Source: Epithemia pelagica (lineage: Eukaryota; Bacillariophyta; Bacillariophyceae; Surirellales; Surirellaceae). Taken from it: a stretch of 64,000 bases of DNA. Positions 1 to 10,500 of this stretch are shown piece by piece. The DNA is taken from NCBI GenBank assembly GCA_946965045.2, contig OX337231.1, positions 2,480,001 through 2,544,000 of the forward strand. The letters run 5' to 3'. Position 1 is the stretch's first letter; every line of letters starts with the position of its first letter. The notes beneath the pieces were generated by a model that searched no databases, was not told the origin of the DNA, and saw only the letters and a list, made by a program, of their open reading frames with translations. The translations under genes were made by a program, and so were the position numbers.

Positions 1-948
1 TCCAAGATGAGCAGCATTGCTGACACCATTCAAGAGGAAACTATACAAGACCACAACTCCCATTCCAAAAAGGGCCCTGTAGGAAGGACCTGCTTTACCC
101 ATTTTGGCCAGTGATACCCACATGAGACCGTACAGTCCGCATATACCAGGGCTCGCTCCAAGCAAGATGGGTTCTGATCCAGTGGAAGCCCATGCCGAGT
201 GACCGAGGCCTCCAGCAACTGTTGACACCAGAAATGTTGTCAAGTAAAGAGGTCCTCCGAGACCAGTCTCGAGCCAACCTGGCTGTCTTCGGAGTTCATT
301 CATATTCAGCAGCAGATGAAAAATACCTCGATGAAGAAGTCCGTGCGTGATGTATCGATGGGGTTGGATCTTTGCCAATCTATGGTGATAGCAAAAGTCG
401 CGTTCAAAAGGACCTGGTGAAGCATTGGCCAACAACAGGTCCCACAACATGTAAGGTGCACTTTGAGGCCAATGAGTTGGATATTGTTTGACAATGTATC
501 GCAGTGTATCGAGTGCTTGATACAAAGACACGAGGACACAGGAAATAATAATCATGCTCCGAACGGGGTGCCCCCCTCCACCTGGAGCAATAGATCGACG
601 TAATCGTCTTTGAAGTCTTGACCAATACCTCAAATCGTCTCCATCCCAAGATATATTTCGATTTGACGAGAGCTTTGAAGATCTGCTTCTGTTTTCATCG
701 GTTTCTCCATTTCTCGCATTTTGGCTGTTGATGGCACTCCCATGCCAAAGGCCCAAGTTTGGGTGATGCAGTGGTAAACCCTTTGAAAGAGATGCTGGTC
801 TTCGGTGGTTCAGAACCAACTTTGCCGGTGCCAGTGCCAAGGCAACCGAAAAATTGGGCAAGCACGGTACAAGATATACCGATGCCGTCAGAAATACAAT
901 CTGTACGAGTCGGAAGGCACTTCGCTCCATCATGACAAGTTGTCTCAT
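1..948 (-). CDS. Rhomboid-family intramembrane serine protease, 3' end cut off by window edge
   Basis: An uninterrupted minus-strand frame runs from an ATG at 948 to the window edge (316 codons, no stop seen). Rhomboids cleave membrane proteins within the bilayer using a Ser-His dyad. The frame has the family order: a His/Asn-rich segment HGLLHRGIFHLLLNMNEL (around residues 198-215), then LLGASPGICGLYGL with the likely nucleophile Ser266, then SNAAHLG with the likely catalytic His314, 48 residues later. The usual GxSG reads GASP here, so the residue after the serine is unusual. The first ~45 residues are hydrophobic and end in SVALALAPAK, which resembles a signal peptide with an ASAFAP-like plastid cleavage site. 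Alternative ATGs lie at 933 and 930. It is divergent from the LON-domain gene, with 289 bp between the starts. A catalytically inactive rhomboid-like (derlin/iRhom-type) protein is less likely, because both dyad residues are present. Confidence 0.8.
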   Translation of the reverse strand, partial: MRQLVMMERSAFRLVQIVFLTASVYLVPCLPNFSVALALAPAKLVLNHRRPASLSKGLPLHHPNLGLWHGSAINSQNARNGETDENRSRSSKLSSNRNISWDGDDLRYWSRLQRRLRRSIAPGGGGHPVRSMIIISCVLVSLYQALDTLRYIVKQYPTHWPQSAPYMLWDLLLANASPGPFERDFCYHHRLAKIQPHRYITHGLLHRGIFHLLLNMNELRRQPGWLETGLGGPLYLTTFLVSTVAGGLGHSAWASTGSEPILLGASPGICGLYGLMWVSLAKMGKAGPSYRALFGMGVVVLYSFLLNGVSNAAHLG

Positions 949-1237
949 GGATGGAGAGACGCGAAACCATCAACACAAAAAAGGTATCAAACAGAAATCG
1001 ACAGAAAACACGTATGTCTCTCTTGTAGTCAAACTCTCCAGAATGATGGGATGTAGTATGTTTCGTGATTTATGATTAGTAGAAGCACGACGCTCTAGCG
1101 CTCTTCAAATTAATGAGTGAGGTGGTAGTGCGTGGTATGATTATGGAGGGAGTTCTTGCCTCCACTGAGTCGATCATTATCATCTCAATGGCATGTTCTT
1201 TGGTTGTGATTAAACAAAGAGGTCACATTTGGATATC
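949..1237. promoter_or_regulatory. Divergent intergenic region between rhomboid and LON-domain genes
   Basis: These 289 bp separate two divergent start codons and so must hold the promoters of both genes. I see no TATA box or other named element that I would defend. The assignment follows only from gene orientation. Confidence 0.4.
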
Positions 1238-2671
1238 ATGACAATGTTCGGGGTTCTGGTACTTTTAGTATGGCTTCAAGTCTCACTGCACTCGTTGGCC
1301 TTTACGCCATCGCCGACGACTACGCGGAGCCTTGCCCGGTCGATACACGTCGTGTCGAAAAACGACGAACAGTGGTTTCTGGTTCGTTCAAGTCGATTGG
1401 CTGCCACTTCCAGTGACGACGAGGACGAAGACGATGATGAAGATGAGGACGATGATGAAGATGAAGCGAACCCTCTCAGCAGTGGTGTGTCTTCAGTTTC
1501 TTGGTTGCCTACCGTTGTCGGTGCCAAAGATATTGAAAATCCGCAAATCTCGAAAGCGGAATCCGAATTTCTCCCAATGTTTCCTTTGGGAGGTATTGTT
1601 TACACACCAAACTCCGAACATATATTGAATATTTTTGAACCTCGCTATCGACAAATGTACAGTGATATTCTCATGAATGGAACAAAGCGGTTCGTGGTAG
1701 CCATGTCTCACCCATCGGAATCGGGAAGATTTGCCAAAATGGGTGTTTTGTTTGAATTGGAAGATTTAAAAGAGGTGTCTGAACAAACTCGTGATCAGAT
1801 CAAGTATGTTTGCAATCACAAAGTCACAGGACGCGTCGAGATTCACCGCATTCTCAATCCGTCCGCATGGGAAAGCCGTGAGACCTATTTGCGAGTGGAG
1901 GGAACAATTACCGATGACAGTGGCAAAGAGGAAAAGAATGAAGAGTCTTCATCTTCGCCTGGATCATTCCTCACCAACCCCTTTGCCTCGAAAGGCGATT
2001 CAACTGCCAAGCTGGAACAAGCTCTTCGAGATACCTTTTCCGATCTTGTGGAGACTCAACACGAAATGGAAGAAGACATTCGTTTTACACGTGCATCTGT
2101 GGCCACACTAGCTGTGAAGGATGGTCCAGGACCCAACGGGCTCTGGCAGACCATAAAACTATGGCAGACCTTTGCCGATCAGCGCCTCATGGGGCGGCAA
2201 CATGAATTGCAAAAAGAGTTTCAGGAACGCTTACAGGCCTATCTGAAAAAGCAGCGCGGTCTTGAAGAAGACGAACTTCCGAGTGCTGTGGGTTTCAACG
2301 AACTCTCTAGAGACTTGCAAGAAGAAGTGAAAGAGCTACAACAACGGATGGCAGTGGAACTGCAACCGCTTCTACTAGAGTCTACCCTCACAATGCAAAA
2401 AATATTGGAGGCATCAAAACATGAGGAACGACTGAAGCTACTGCGGTGTTTCATACAAGCAGAAACGAAGCGACTCAACACAAAGAGAACATTACAGGGT
2501 ATGTTCTCAGCTACATCGTCTGAAAGTCTGTCCAGTGGAAGCGAGAATACAAGTGCCGATCTCTTTCCGAAAGAAGAGCGAGTGGACGAACCCGTCGTGA
2601 AAGAGCCAAAGACGCCACCACCTTCTGCTCCATCGTCAATCTTTGTGGACGAAGAAGACGCATTTCAGTAA
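1238..2671 (+). CDS. LON N-terminal (PUA-like) domain protein, probably plastid-targeted
   Basis: The protein has 477 residues from the ATG at 1238; the open frame itself begins nine bases earlier with TTG. Residues 1-25 form a hydrophobic signal peptide ending HSLAFTPSP, an ASAFAP-like motif with Phe at the expected +1 position, which in diatoms directs proteins across the complex plastid membranes. A Ser/Asp/Glu run at about residues 57-80 follows. Residues ~107-223 match the substrate-binding domain found at the start of Lon proteases and in stand-alone plant and algal LON-domain proteins: FLPMFPLGGIVYTPN, IFEPRYRQMY, GRFAKMGVLF and YLRVEGTI. No AAA+ ATPase (Walker motifs) or Ser-Lys protease domain follows, so it is not a Lon protease. 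The rest is charged, probably coiled-coil, and ends in a disordered acidic tail. Its role is unknown; related proteins are thought to bind substrates or act in plastid proteostasis. Confidence 0.8.
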   Translation: MTMFGVLVLLVWLQVSLHSLAFTPSPTTTRSLARSIHVVSKNDEQWFLVRSSRLAATSSDDEDEDDDEDEDDDEDEANPLSSGVSSVSWLPTVVGAKDIENPQISKAESEFLPMFPLGGIVYTPNSEHILNIFEPRYRQMYSDILMNGTKRFVVAMSHPSESGRFAKMGVLFELEDLKEVSEQTRDQIKYVCNHKVTGRVEIHRILNPSAWESRETYLRVEGTITDDSGKEEKNEESSSSPGSFLTNPFASKGDSTAKLEQALRDTFSDLVETQHEMEEDIRFTRASVATLAVKDGPGPNGLWQTIKLWQTFADQRLMGRQHELQKEFQERLQAYLKKQRGLEEDELPSAVGFNELSRDLQEEVKELQQRMAVELQPLLLESTLTMQKILEASKHEERLKLLRCFIQAETKRLNTKRTLQGMFSATSSESLSSGSENTSADLFPKEERVDEPVVKEPKTPPPSAPSSIFVDEEDAFQ

Positions 2672-2892
2672 AAAGCCATGTTATCAATGAACTTTTCAAA
2701 CATAACTACTTCGATTAGGTGTTGGGAGTTGGGGTATCAACATTTTCTGTGCGCTACCCATTGCGAGAGAGAACATAGCCAAAAACCGCGACTGTATTAG
2801 TGGTCGCCTTTTGGTCTCTCTAATATGAGGCTATGAGGCATTTTCCTCGGGCCATACACTCATCCGTTTTTCGTCTGGAGAAATTTTTGACC

Positions 2893-5460
2893 ATGCCGAA
2901 ACAGACCATGGACCAACGACGAAAGCGGTCACCGCCAAAGCGCATTCAAGAGTATAACTCTGATGAGGACGAGGATGAGGAAATTGATGAAGATGAAGCT
3001 TTCAATTCAGATGACGAGAGAAAGTACGGCAGCTTCTTCAACAAGGAAACCAGTGACGGCGAAGACGACGAAGACGGTGATTCTGGTGGAGAAAGTGGGT
3101 CAGACTCAGGTGATGATGAAGATGATTCTGGAGATGATGACGATGAAGATGATTCTGACGATGGCGAAGGTGGGGAAAATATGATCAATCTGCTTGACCG
3201 TCTTTCTTCAAAATCACCCGATGAAGCAAATGGATCGAAGGAGGACGATTCTCGTACTCGGAAATTGGCAGCCAATGTGAAAGAATCTGAATTTTCGGCT
3301 TCTGTATTGAAGTCAACTGGTCTCACTTTAGAGGATCTGATGGATGGTATTAAGGATACGAAAGGTTATGGTGCATTGGCCAAGACCATGAAGCACGTGG
3401 CAACCGGAAAAGCAGAAACTGCATCCTTGCCCCGTGTCGTTCAGGAAAGACTCGAACGAAAAGTACACTATGATTCTCAAGCAAAAAAGATATCTGGCTG
3501 GACACATGTGGTTCAGGAGAATCGACAGGCAGACACACTTGACTTTCGTCCACAGGAGAACCTTAGTTTGACTAAAGATATGATGGTGGAAAGTTTTAAA
3601 CCCACAACTGATTTTGAGAAAGAACTCGATGCTGCCCTGGTGGCTGCTGGACAAAAGGACGAAGAAGCAATCTTGAAAGCAGAAGAAAAGGCCCTAGCTG
3701 ACGACCTGGACGCGAATGTAATTACCTTGGAGGAGTACAAGAAGCGCCGAGGTCAGTTGGCAAAAATGAGAGCACTCATGTTCTATCACGAACAAAAGAG
3801 ACACCACATTAACAAAATCAAATCAAAGAAGTATCGACGTATTCGTAAGCGGCAGCGTGAACGTTTGAAGGAGGCCGAGGCCGGCGAGGACCCCGATGCT
3901 GCAGCAGAAATGAAAGAGAAGGAAGAAGTTGAACGAATCAAAGAACGAATGACCTTGGCTCACAAGAACACCAGTAAATGGGCCAAGCGGGTGTTGAAAC
4001 GTGGAAAGAATGTTGACCTGGACACTAGACGTGCTTTGTCAGCGCAACTGAAGAAAGGCGATGATTTGCGACAGAAGATGACGGCTGGCGACGAAGAGGA
4101 TGATTCCGATGAAGACTTGGTGACGACCGCTCAAAAAGTGTTGCAAGACGTTGAGGAGGGAGATGGTGCTGAGGATGCCGTGAAAGGAAAGGGATTATTC
4201 AAGCTTGCGTTCATGCAACGTGGAATCGAGAAAGAGCGACAGCGTGCCAAGGAAGAGGCCCGTGCATTGTTGCGAGAATTGGAGGCCGATAAACAGGAGG
4301 AAGAAGAGTTTGCTCTAACAGATGGCGAAGGAGACGCCAAACAGACGTCCAAAAAGAATCTCCGTGCTGCCTCAAAAGAGGAAATGAAGAATGTGTTGAA
4401 GGAAGGAGAATTGGTTGCGTCCGGTTTGGCATTTGGGAATTCAACTTCATTGACAGTGTCGGGTATTATTCCAGTGGGGGGAGAACCAGGCCAAGAACAG
4501 AAGGCAAGTACTCCTTTTGTAAGTGAACATCATGCCTCTGTGGATGGGGCCAAGACAGAAGCAACGAAAGATGAGGTAAAGCCTGCTGCATCGTCTACGA
4601 AACCACGTACCAAGGCGACACCCATCGTTCCTTCAAACGAGCGCGACGAATCCAATCCCTGGATGGTGGATGAAAATGGACAAACAAGAGGGTCCCAGCC
4701 CAAGAAAAAAAGACAAAGAGTGATGGTAGATGTCGATCGTGCTGCAGGGTTGTTGGATGCTGCCAAAGTCAATGAATCGGCGGATGCGAATGAGACAAAA
4801 CAACCTCACGCGCAAAGTAATTCCGCCGGTCCTACTTCATCTGTGTCACCAAAGAATGCTGAGAACAGCAACACAGAATCCAAGGACCTTACAGCACTTT
4901 CACAAGACGAACTGGTCCGACGTGCGTTTGCAATGGATACCGATCATGCAGAACAAGAATTCGCCAAGGAAAAGGAACGAGTACGGGAAGAAGAGGAGGG
5001 TGATCCGGCGCGCAAGACGAAGGGTCCGAAACAGGATGGAGATACCGTGGCGGCGGGTTGGGGATCGTGGACTGGAATGGGGGCACCAGCAGCCTTTCCA
5101 GCCGGCAAGAACAAGAACAAGAAGCGCAAGTTTCCTGCCAAACTACAACCACCTCCCATGAAACAAATGGAAGAATCGCGTCCACGACAAGACAAGGGTC
5201 GTCCCGATTTGATTGTTCGAGAACGACGGTTGAAACAATTATCGAATACGCACATGTTGCAAGAAATCCCTCATCCGTACACATCACGGGAAGAATACGA
5301 ACAAGCCATGACGGGTGCCATTGGAACGGAATGGAATGTTCACACATCCTTTCAAAAACTGACTCGTCCTGCCATTCAAACCAGAGCCGGCAAACTGATT
5401 CAACCCATTGCGCTCTCAGCCAAGAAACGTGGATTGCCTCGACCGGCAGCCAAATTTTGA
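2893..5460 (+). CDS. UTP14: U3 snoRNA-associated protein UTP14 (SSU processome subunit)
   Basis: UTP14 is a nucleolar component of the small-subunit processome. It binds and activates the DEAH helicase Dhr1 during 18S rRNA maturation. The protein is 855 residues from the ATG at 2893 (context gaccATGcc, MPKQTMDQRRKRSPP); an upstream in-frame ATG at 2833 would add 20 residues and is less convincing. The N-terminal ~110 residues are highly acidic (Asp/Glu/Ser), and the middle is rich in basic and coiled-coil segments such as KIKSKKYRRIRKRQRERLKE. The C-terminus carries the family hallmark AAGWGSWTGMGAP, followed by GRPDLIVRERRLKQL, IPHPYTSREEYEQAM and GTEWNVHTSFQKLTRPAI. Length and order fit UTP14 in other eukaryotes. 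It is convergent with the SNARE gene; only 112 bp separate the stop codons. Confidence 0.93.
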   Translation: MPKQTMDQRRKRSPPKRIQEYNSDEDEDEEIDEDEAFNSDDERKYGSFFNKETSDGEDDEDGDSGGESGSDSGDDEDDSGDDDDEDDSDDGEGGENMINLLDRLSSKSPDEANGSKEDDSRTRKLAANVKESEFSASVLKSTGLTLEDLMDGIKDTKGYGALAKTMKHVATGKAETASLPRVVQERLERKVHYDSQAKKISGWTHVVQENRQADTLDFRPQENLSLTKDMMVESFKPTTDFEKELDAALVAAGQKDEEAILKAEEKALADDLDANVITLEEYKKRRGQLAKMRALMFYHEQKRHHINKIKSKKYRRIRKRQRERLKEAEAGEDPDAAAEMKEKEEVERIKERMTLAHKNTSKWAKRVLKRGKNVDLDTRRALSAQLKKGDDLRQKMTAGDEEDDSDEDLVTTAQKVLQDVEEGDGAEDAVKGKGLFKLAFMQRGIEKERQRAKEEARALLRELEADKQEEEEFALTDGEGDAKQTSKKNLRAASKEEMKNVLKEGELVASGLAFGNSTSLTVSGIIPVGGEPGQEQKASTPFVSEHHASVDGAKTEATKDEVKPAASSTKPRTKATPIVPSNERDESNPWMVDENGQTRGSQPKKKRQRVMVDVDRAAGLLDAAKVNESADANETKQPHAQSNSAGPTSSVSPKNAENSNTESKDLTALSQDELVRRAFAMDTDHAEQEFAKEKERVREEEEGDPARKTKGPKQDGDTVAAGWGSWTGMGAPAAFPAGKNKNKKRKFPAKLQPPPMKQMEESRPRQDKGRPDLIVRERRLKQLSNTHMLQEIPHPYTSREEYEQAMTGAIGTEWNVHTSFQKLTRPAIQTRAGKLIQPIALSAKKRGLPRPAAKF

Positions 5461-5572
5461 ACAGACAAGGCACTAATTTTAGAGAGGTTGTACTAATCTA
5501 TAGTTGAGTAGTCGTGGTAGACCAACATGTAAGGACAAAGCGGCGAGCAAATGAGGAAAAGGAAAAGAGTCA

Positions 5573-6442
5573 TTAATTCTTATCACGAGCTCTCTTGATC
5601 AAGGGTGCAAGGATGACAATCAGAATGACGAGGACAATTCCTCCGAGCAGAAGAGTCATTTTAAGATTCTTCCATGCCATTTGCTTTCTCAAGTCAGTCG
5701 ATTTCTTCTTGAAGACGGATGCTTGTTCGTTCAATTGATCTGACTTTTCAGCCAAATCTTCCGCCTTTTCGGTATTCTTGAGCATATCGGAAATGTTGGT
5801 TTGCATTTGACTCTTGACGACATCGACCTTGTTGATGAGGGAGGCCGCCTTGTCGACATTGTCAAGATCGTCGTATTTCTTGCAGGCATCGGCCATGATG
5901 GTCTTGGCCTTGCGCGAGAGGCCATTTTCGGGAGCTTGTGCCACTTCGCCTCCCACCTTGGCCATAAAGTCGCCGTACAATTCTTGCAGCATTTGAATGG
6001 CCACTCGCGATGGGTAATTGAGACCCGTAATCACGGCCAAACCTGTACGCATCGGGTAACAAAAAACATGCGCATGCAATATGAGACATGAGAGAATTGT
6101 GGGGGCCATGGCGACAACAACACAGCAACTTGGAACCACTGGCTACTTACAAATTCCATCACTATCGGCACCGTACACCACTTGATGTTGATCGGACTGA
6201 ACGACCTTGAATCCCCCCAAGGTTCCTTGTTCGGCCAAACCACCCGGTGGGTCATTGGAGACGACGGCAGCCACTGCGTCGGAATAGGATTTGTCGCGGC
6301 CTCCGTACAAGGTGGTTTCATCGGCCGAAGCACCACCGTGGGATTCGTATTGACTGGCATGATCATACTTGGCCAACAAGACCGTCGATCCAGATTCCAA
6401 TCGCAAGGCCAAGGCACAACGAAGTTTTTGATCCGAGCTCAT
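5573..6442 (-). CDS. Longin-domain R-SNARE-like protein (VAMP7/YKT6 type), two exons
   Basis: Exon 1 is 6442-6151 and exon 2 is 6042-5573, giving 253 residues. The start is the ATG at 6442 (MSSDQKLRCAL). Residues ~1-125 form a longin domain; the splice joins ...YGADSDGIC to LAVITGLNYPSRVAIQML, the conserved longin end. Residues ~160-220 form a SNARE coiled coil, and residues ~222-245 are a hydrophobic tail anchor (MTLLLGGIVLVILIVILAPL) followed by basic residues. R-SNAREs pair with Qa/Qb/Qc SNAREs on opposing membranes to drive vesicle fusion. YKT6 proteins end in a lipidated CAAX box and this protein does not; VAMP7 proteins have the TM tail seen here. The longin part reads more like YKT6, so subfamily is unresolved. 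At the ionic zero layer, where R-SNAREs carry Arg, I read Asn (MLKNTEKAEDL). Confidence 0.82.
6043..6150 (-). other. Spliceosomal intron in the longin SNARE gene (108 bp)
   Basis: On the minus strand the donor is GTAAGTAGCC (6150-6141) and the acceptor is GATGCGTACAG ending at 6043. Removal restores one frame: the T at the end of exon 1 joins GT of exon 2 to make a Cys codon and completes the longin domain. The exon lengths (292 and 470 nt) sum to a multiple of three. Confidence 0.88.
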
Positions 6443-7598
6443 TGTTTTTAGCAATTTGAAATGTGTTGTTGGAAGAGTTTGTGGTTATGAATGTCGTAGC
6501 AAGACAGGTACAGTTCAAAGCGAAGCAAACAAGGTTTGTGTTGGCAATGCTTCTTACGAGAAAACGATTCGTAGTTGTTGTAATACAAAATAGAAAAGTC
6601 TGTGGCTGTGATCGACGTCGCTCCTGGCTGGGCACACAAGAAAGGTTGCGCAATGGGAGAGACACGATCTAACCCGCGAAAAGACCGCAGGTGGTTGTAT
6701 CCACGAAAGAAGTGTCGTGAAACGAAGCGAAGCCACTCCCCCAAATCCAAATCTTGTGGTGGGCATGGTGCTCGGCGGGAACAACGCAATGACTCCAAAG
6801 ATCTACAAATTTTGAGCGTTAATGATATGTTATATATGAGAGTTTTGTGTGGAATGTTGAGTGTGGAGTATGGGGAGTAGTTTTCCAGGGCGACGGGCGA
6901 GCGCGAGCCGGGCTTTCACGAACCTCTGCAGGTAGTCGCCCTAGCCCCCTAGCATCCCCTCGCAGAAAATGGGGGGGCCCAAGGCAGAAGAGAGAAGGGG
7001 AGGGGGAGGAGAGGAAGAAGAAGGGGAGGAAAAAGGGGAGAGTTTTGGCAGCTGGATTCCATCGTTCTGGTTCGATCGTTTCATTCGCATTTTCGAGGAT
7101 TGTTGTGACATGTCGTAACATCACCTTTCATGTCCTCAGAGGGGGATCAGGCAGGTAAGTACGTGGAAGCATTTTTCCCCTTACAAGACCGGTAGCAACA
7201 TTCTGTCTTTATTGGCCTCTCACCTTTAATTGTCTGTCGTTCAACAGGTTTGACTTGACACCCGAATTCCGCAAGAGCCTTGTCACTTTCCGGGTGCCCT
7301 TTCCATGTGCTACGGTGGCTAGAGAAGATATGGATGTCTCATAAATTCTGTTTTTCGTATTTTTGTTACTAACTATCTTGTCGTGCTTGTTGTGTTCTTG
7401 GTCATTCAGGTATTCAGGTTGTTGGTCGATTCATGTTTTAAGTTCTTGTAATTGGAGCGATGATGGGGCATGCAGTGGTGGTAATGAAGGTGGTTTTTGG
7501 GTGGGTGGATTGGTTGTGATGGCTGGATGGCATCGCCATGTCTTTCGGTGTGCCATTGGATCTTCCTTCCTGTCGTCTCGACAAATGGACAGCCCGGA
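6443..7598. other. Intergenic region with a purine-rich tract, no gene seen
   Basis: The first few hundred bases should hold the promoter of the SNARE gene. At about 6965-7045 the plus strand becomes a G/A-rich tract (GGGGGGGCCC, then GGGGAGGGGGAGGAGAGGAA). No long frame, tRNA or rRNA is recognisable. Confidence 0.4.
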
Positions 7599-10500
7599 TC
7601 AATCGAAGCCTCGGAAATTCCGCTTTGGACAGTCTTTGCTGTGTGGTGGTCGTCCCCTCTTGCCACTGTCGTAGTATTCTTTGTGCTTCACGCAACAAAA
7701 CTGGATTTGAGTTCGTGGCGATGGACGATGAGGATAGCCGAACGGATGGCACGGGTACAAAGCTGGATGGAGTGGTGGTGGCGGCAACAGGTTGGAGTAC
7801 TTGGCCATGGCAACAGGGAGTCCAAAGAATGGTGGACGATTGCATTGCTGTGCTGGTGGTGCATGGTGATTTGTTGTTTGTTTTGTTTGTTGCGTGTTGC
7901 TCTGCTGTGTCGCCGTATGCAACTGGGCCTGTTCTCGTGACAAAGAAGGTAAGCTTACCACTTCCCTTGTTGCATTTCCTGGTGTAGCTTCCATCTCACC
8001 AGTTTCTGTCTCATTCGTTTGCTGCTCTATGCGTTGCTTTTTGGATGGATTGTTGGATTCTGTTGTTGTGTTGTTGCCGGCTTTTCGTTTGTTTGCGTCC
8101 TTCGCAACCGGAACCGACTGTTCTGGTGCTACATCACCGCAACAACTGATGCTGTTGTCTATTTCTTCGGATATTTCTTCGATTTGGACGGTGCTCTTGG
8201 GTTGTTTCCGTCCTCTTTGGGGAAAATACGGATTCAAATAAATCTCGGCCATGGTTGGTGATGAAGCAGACACAACAACAGACGAGGAGGAAGCTGACGA
8301 AGCAAAGGGTGGAATGGAGCTGTCATGGGGCAATCTCTTGGCATTGCCCTGACACAACGAACACTGACAGCGATCATTGAGCGGATGCTTTGGCACGGTT
8401 TTGTCTCTTTCCATTTGTTGCTTGAGGTAAGTAGACAAAAATCGTTCTCCGTTGTCCTCTGGGATTTGTTCTACGTTGGCGAATGGCCCACTAACACCAG
8501 TTGCCCTTGCCATTTTGTTTATAAATTCGAGTTGCAAGTGGTTGTCAAACGGCGCAACCGACTCCCATCCAGCTGGGATTTGCGCTCGCTCTGTTGGATC
8601 CATATCCAACAGAGCGAGCTTGTGTCGAATGGTACGATTGTACCTGGCAGTTCCGCACAAATTTAGTGCATCTGCCAATGACTCGCGCATCCCACAGTTC
8701 CCAAAATGAGCAAGGTTGTCGTGAAACGACTCCAACTTGCTCTCGCCACGGTAAGCACGAAACTCAGTGAGACCATGTTTTGCATTGCGATTCGGTGGCA
8801 ACTCACAATACATCTCTTCGATTGGTTTTGGGTCGGCCAAAAACTGAGCCTTCTCTTTGCAATTCACCAGGGCATCGTGTGTTTCTGGAGTGAAGAGAGT
8901 CTGGCCCGACTTTGGGTCAAGACGGCCACGAGCAGCTGGTTGTCCATCTGAGGCGGTGACTTTGTACCTCACCTTGAATTCGTCGAGTTTCCCTTTGATG
9001 ACTTCGGCCGAACGAATCCTTTTTCGTATGTATTTGTTGTATCGTTGAGCAAAGACTTTCGTTGCTCTCATCTCACAAATCTCTTCTTCTGTGTATTCCT
9101 TTCCCAACAATCCGGTCTTGAGGGCATGGATGACTTTCTGAAGGTCTTCATCGTGCTCTTCATAGATGCAAGCCTTCAAATCACGAAGTGCTTGCCCATG
9201 GTCGCAATGACGCTGTCGAAGCGTCTTTGTAATTCGCTGCAAAAAATGAAATAACCCCAACCTGCCAATCAACCGTGCTCCGAGTATCAGTTCCCAAAAG
9301 TCATCCTTGTGGGGCCAGGTATCGGAATACATAATTACGGGAGAAAACCCGATACGACGCGACAATTGCTCTGCTGCATGGGCAATCTCTTGCAGCTTTG
9401 TTGATTGCACCAAGACAAGACAGGCAATCTCGCCTGTCTCGGTGCAAACATCCCACAGGACCTTTGCCTTGCAACTGGAAAGGTAGTTCTTGACCACCTC
9501 CCAGGTGTGGTCCTGAGCAAACGATAATCTACACTTCACCATTTGTATTTCTCGCTGGTGTCGGTCAACATCGGATACTCCCCACCACACAGAGTCTGAG
9601 TAAGCACCCTGCTCGTATATCTGACGAAGGGTGTCCGCTTGAGGGGGATAAGACACGAGCCATTCGCCATCCTTCTTTGGATAAGGTTGGTCACTTGCTT
9701 GGTCTGTCGCTAGGAGCTCCGAGTAGAATCTCATAGTTTTGTCCATATAGCACTGGTTGATTGATTCATAGAGATATTCTGCACATAGAATTGCATTCCC
9801 ATGAGTCACCATGAGCCGCTCCATGAGTCTCGTCGCGTCAGTCTTGAGGTGCGAGTTGCCGACCGCATATTTCGGGTCGACTGGGTACGCCATGGCCATG
9901 TGGGGAGGAAGTTTCGCGAGAAATTGCGATTCGTTGCCTTGGTGATTGGCACCACATACCGAGCACTTATAGTGCATCACGATCGCGTAGCTTGGGGGAC
10001 CATTTATTCCGAATTGGGGGAAAAGCGACTTGTTCTTGGAGAAATTAGTCCGCGTCCGCTGGAGATTACCTCCACATGTAGGACAAAACAGTACTTGGTT
10101 TGGAAAAAAGAGTTCCCAATCTACTACATAGAGTTTCTGTCCCACAAACGAGTCGTACAAAGGACACGTGTTCCCAGAGCAAGCCGGTACACAAAACTCC
10201 ATACCTTCGAAAAAAGCTTCTAGAGCCGTTGTACTCCGCTTTGAACGAAGGCACGTGTCCTGAATAAGTGACGCGAGAGCCCGCATGGTCTTGGGAGCAA
10301 TCGAACTCGCCTCAACCAGCATGTTTGTCCTATGTAGAATTTCTGTTTTGAAATTTTCGACCGACATGCGTGCACTCGTTGGTATGTGACTGTCACATGT
10401 TTTCCCAACCTTCCTTTCTACTGGCTTTTTCTTCGTCGCCAACGACTCCAACGTGAGCTTGCCCGTTGTCTTCACTTGTTTCGTCGTGTTGTTGCGAACA

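Noticed and set aside
30-649. Short minus frames of 60-80 residues near the left edge
   Set aside because: They are off-frame shadows of the rhomboid gene, whose own frame is open to the edge and carries the family motifs.
6840-7158. Plus frame of 103 residues across the purine-rich tract
   Set aside because: Composition-driven (Gly/Lys/Arg/Glu run) with no ordered segment.
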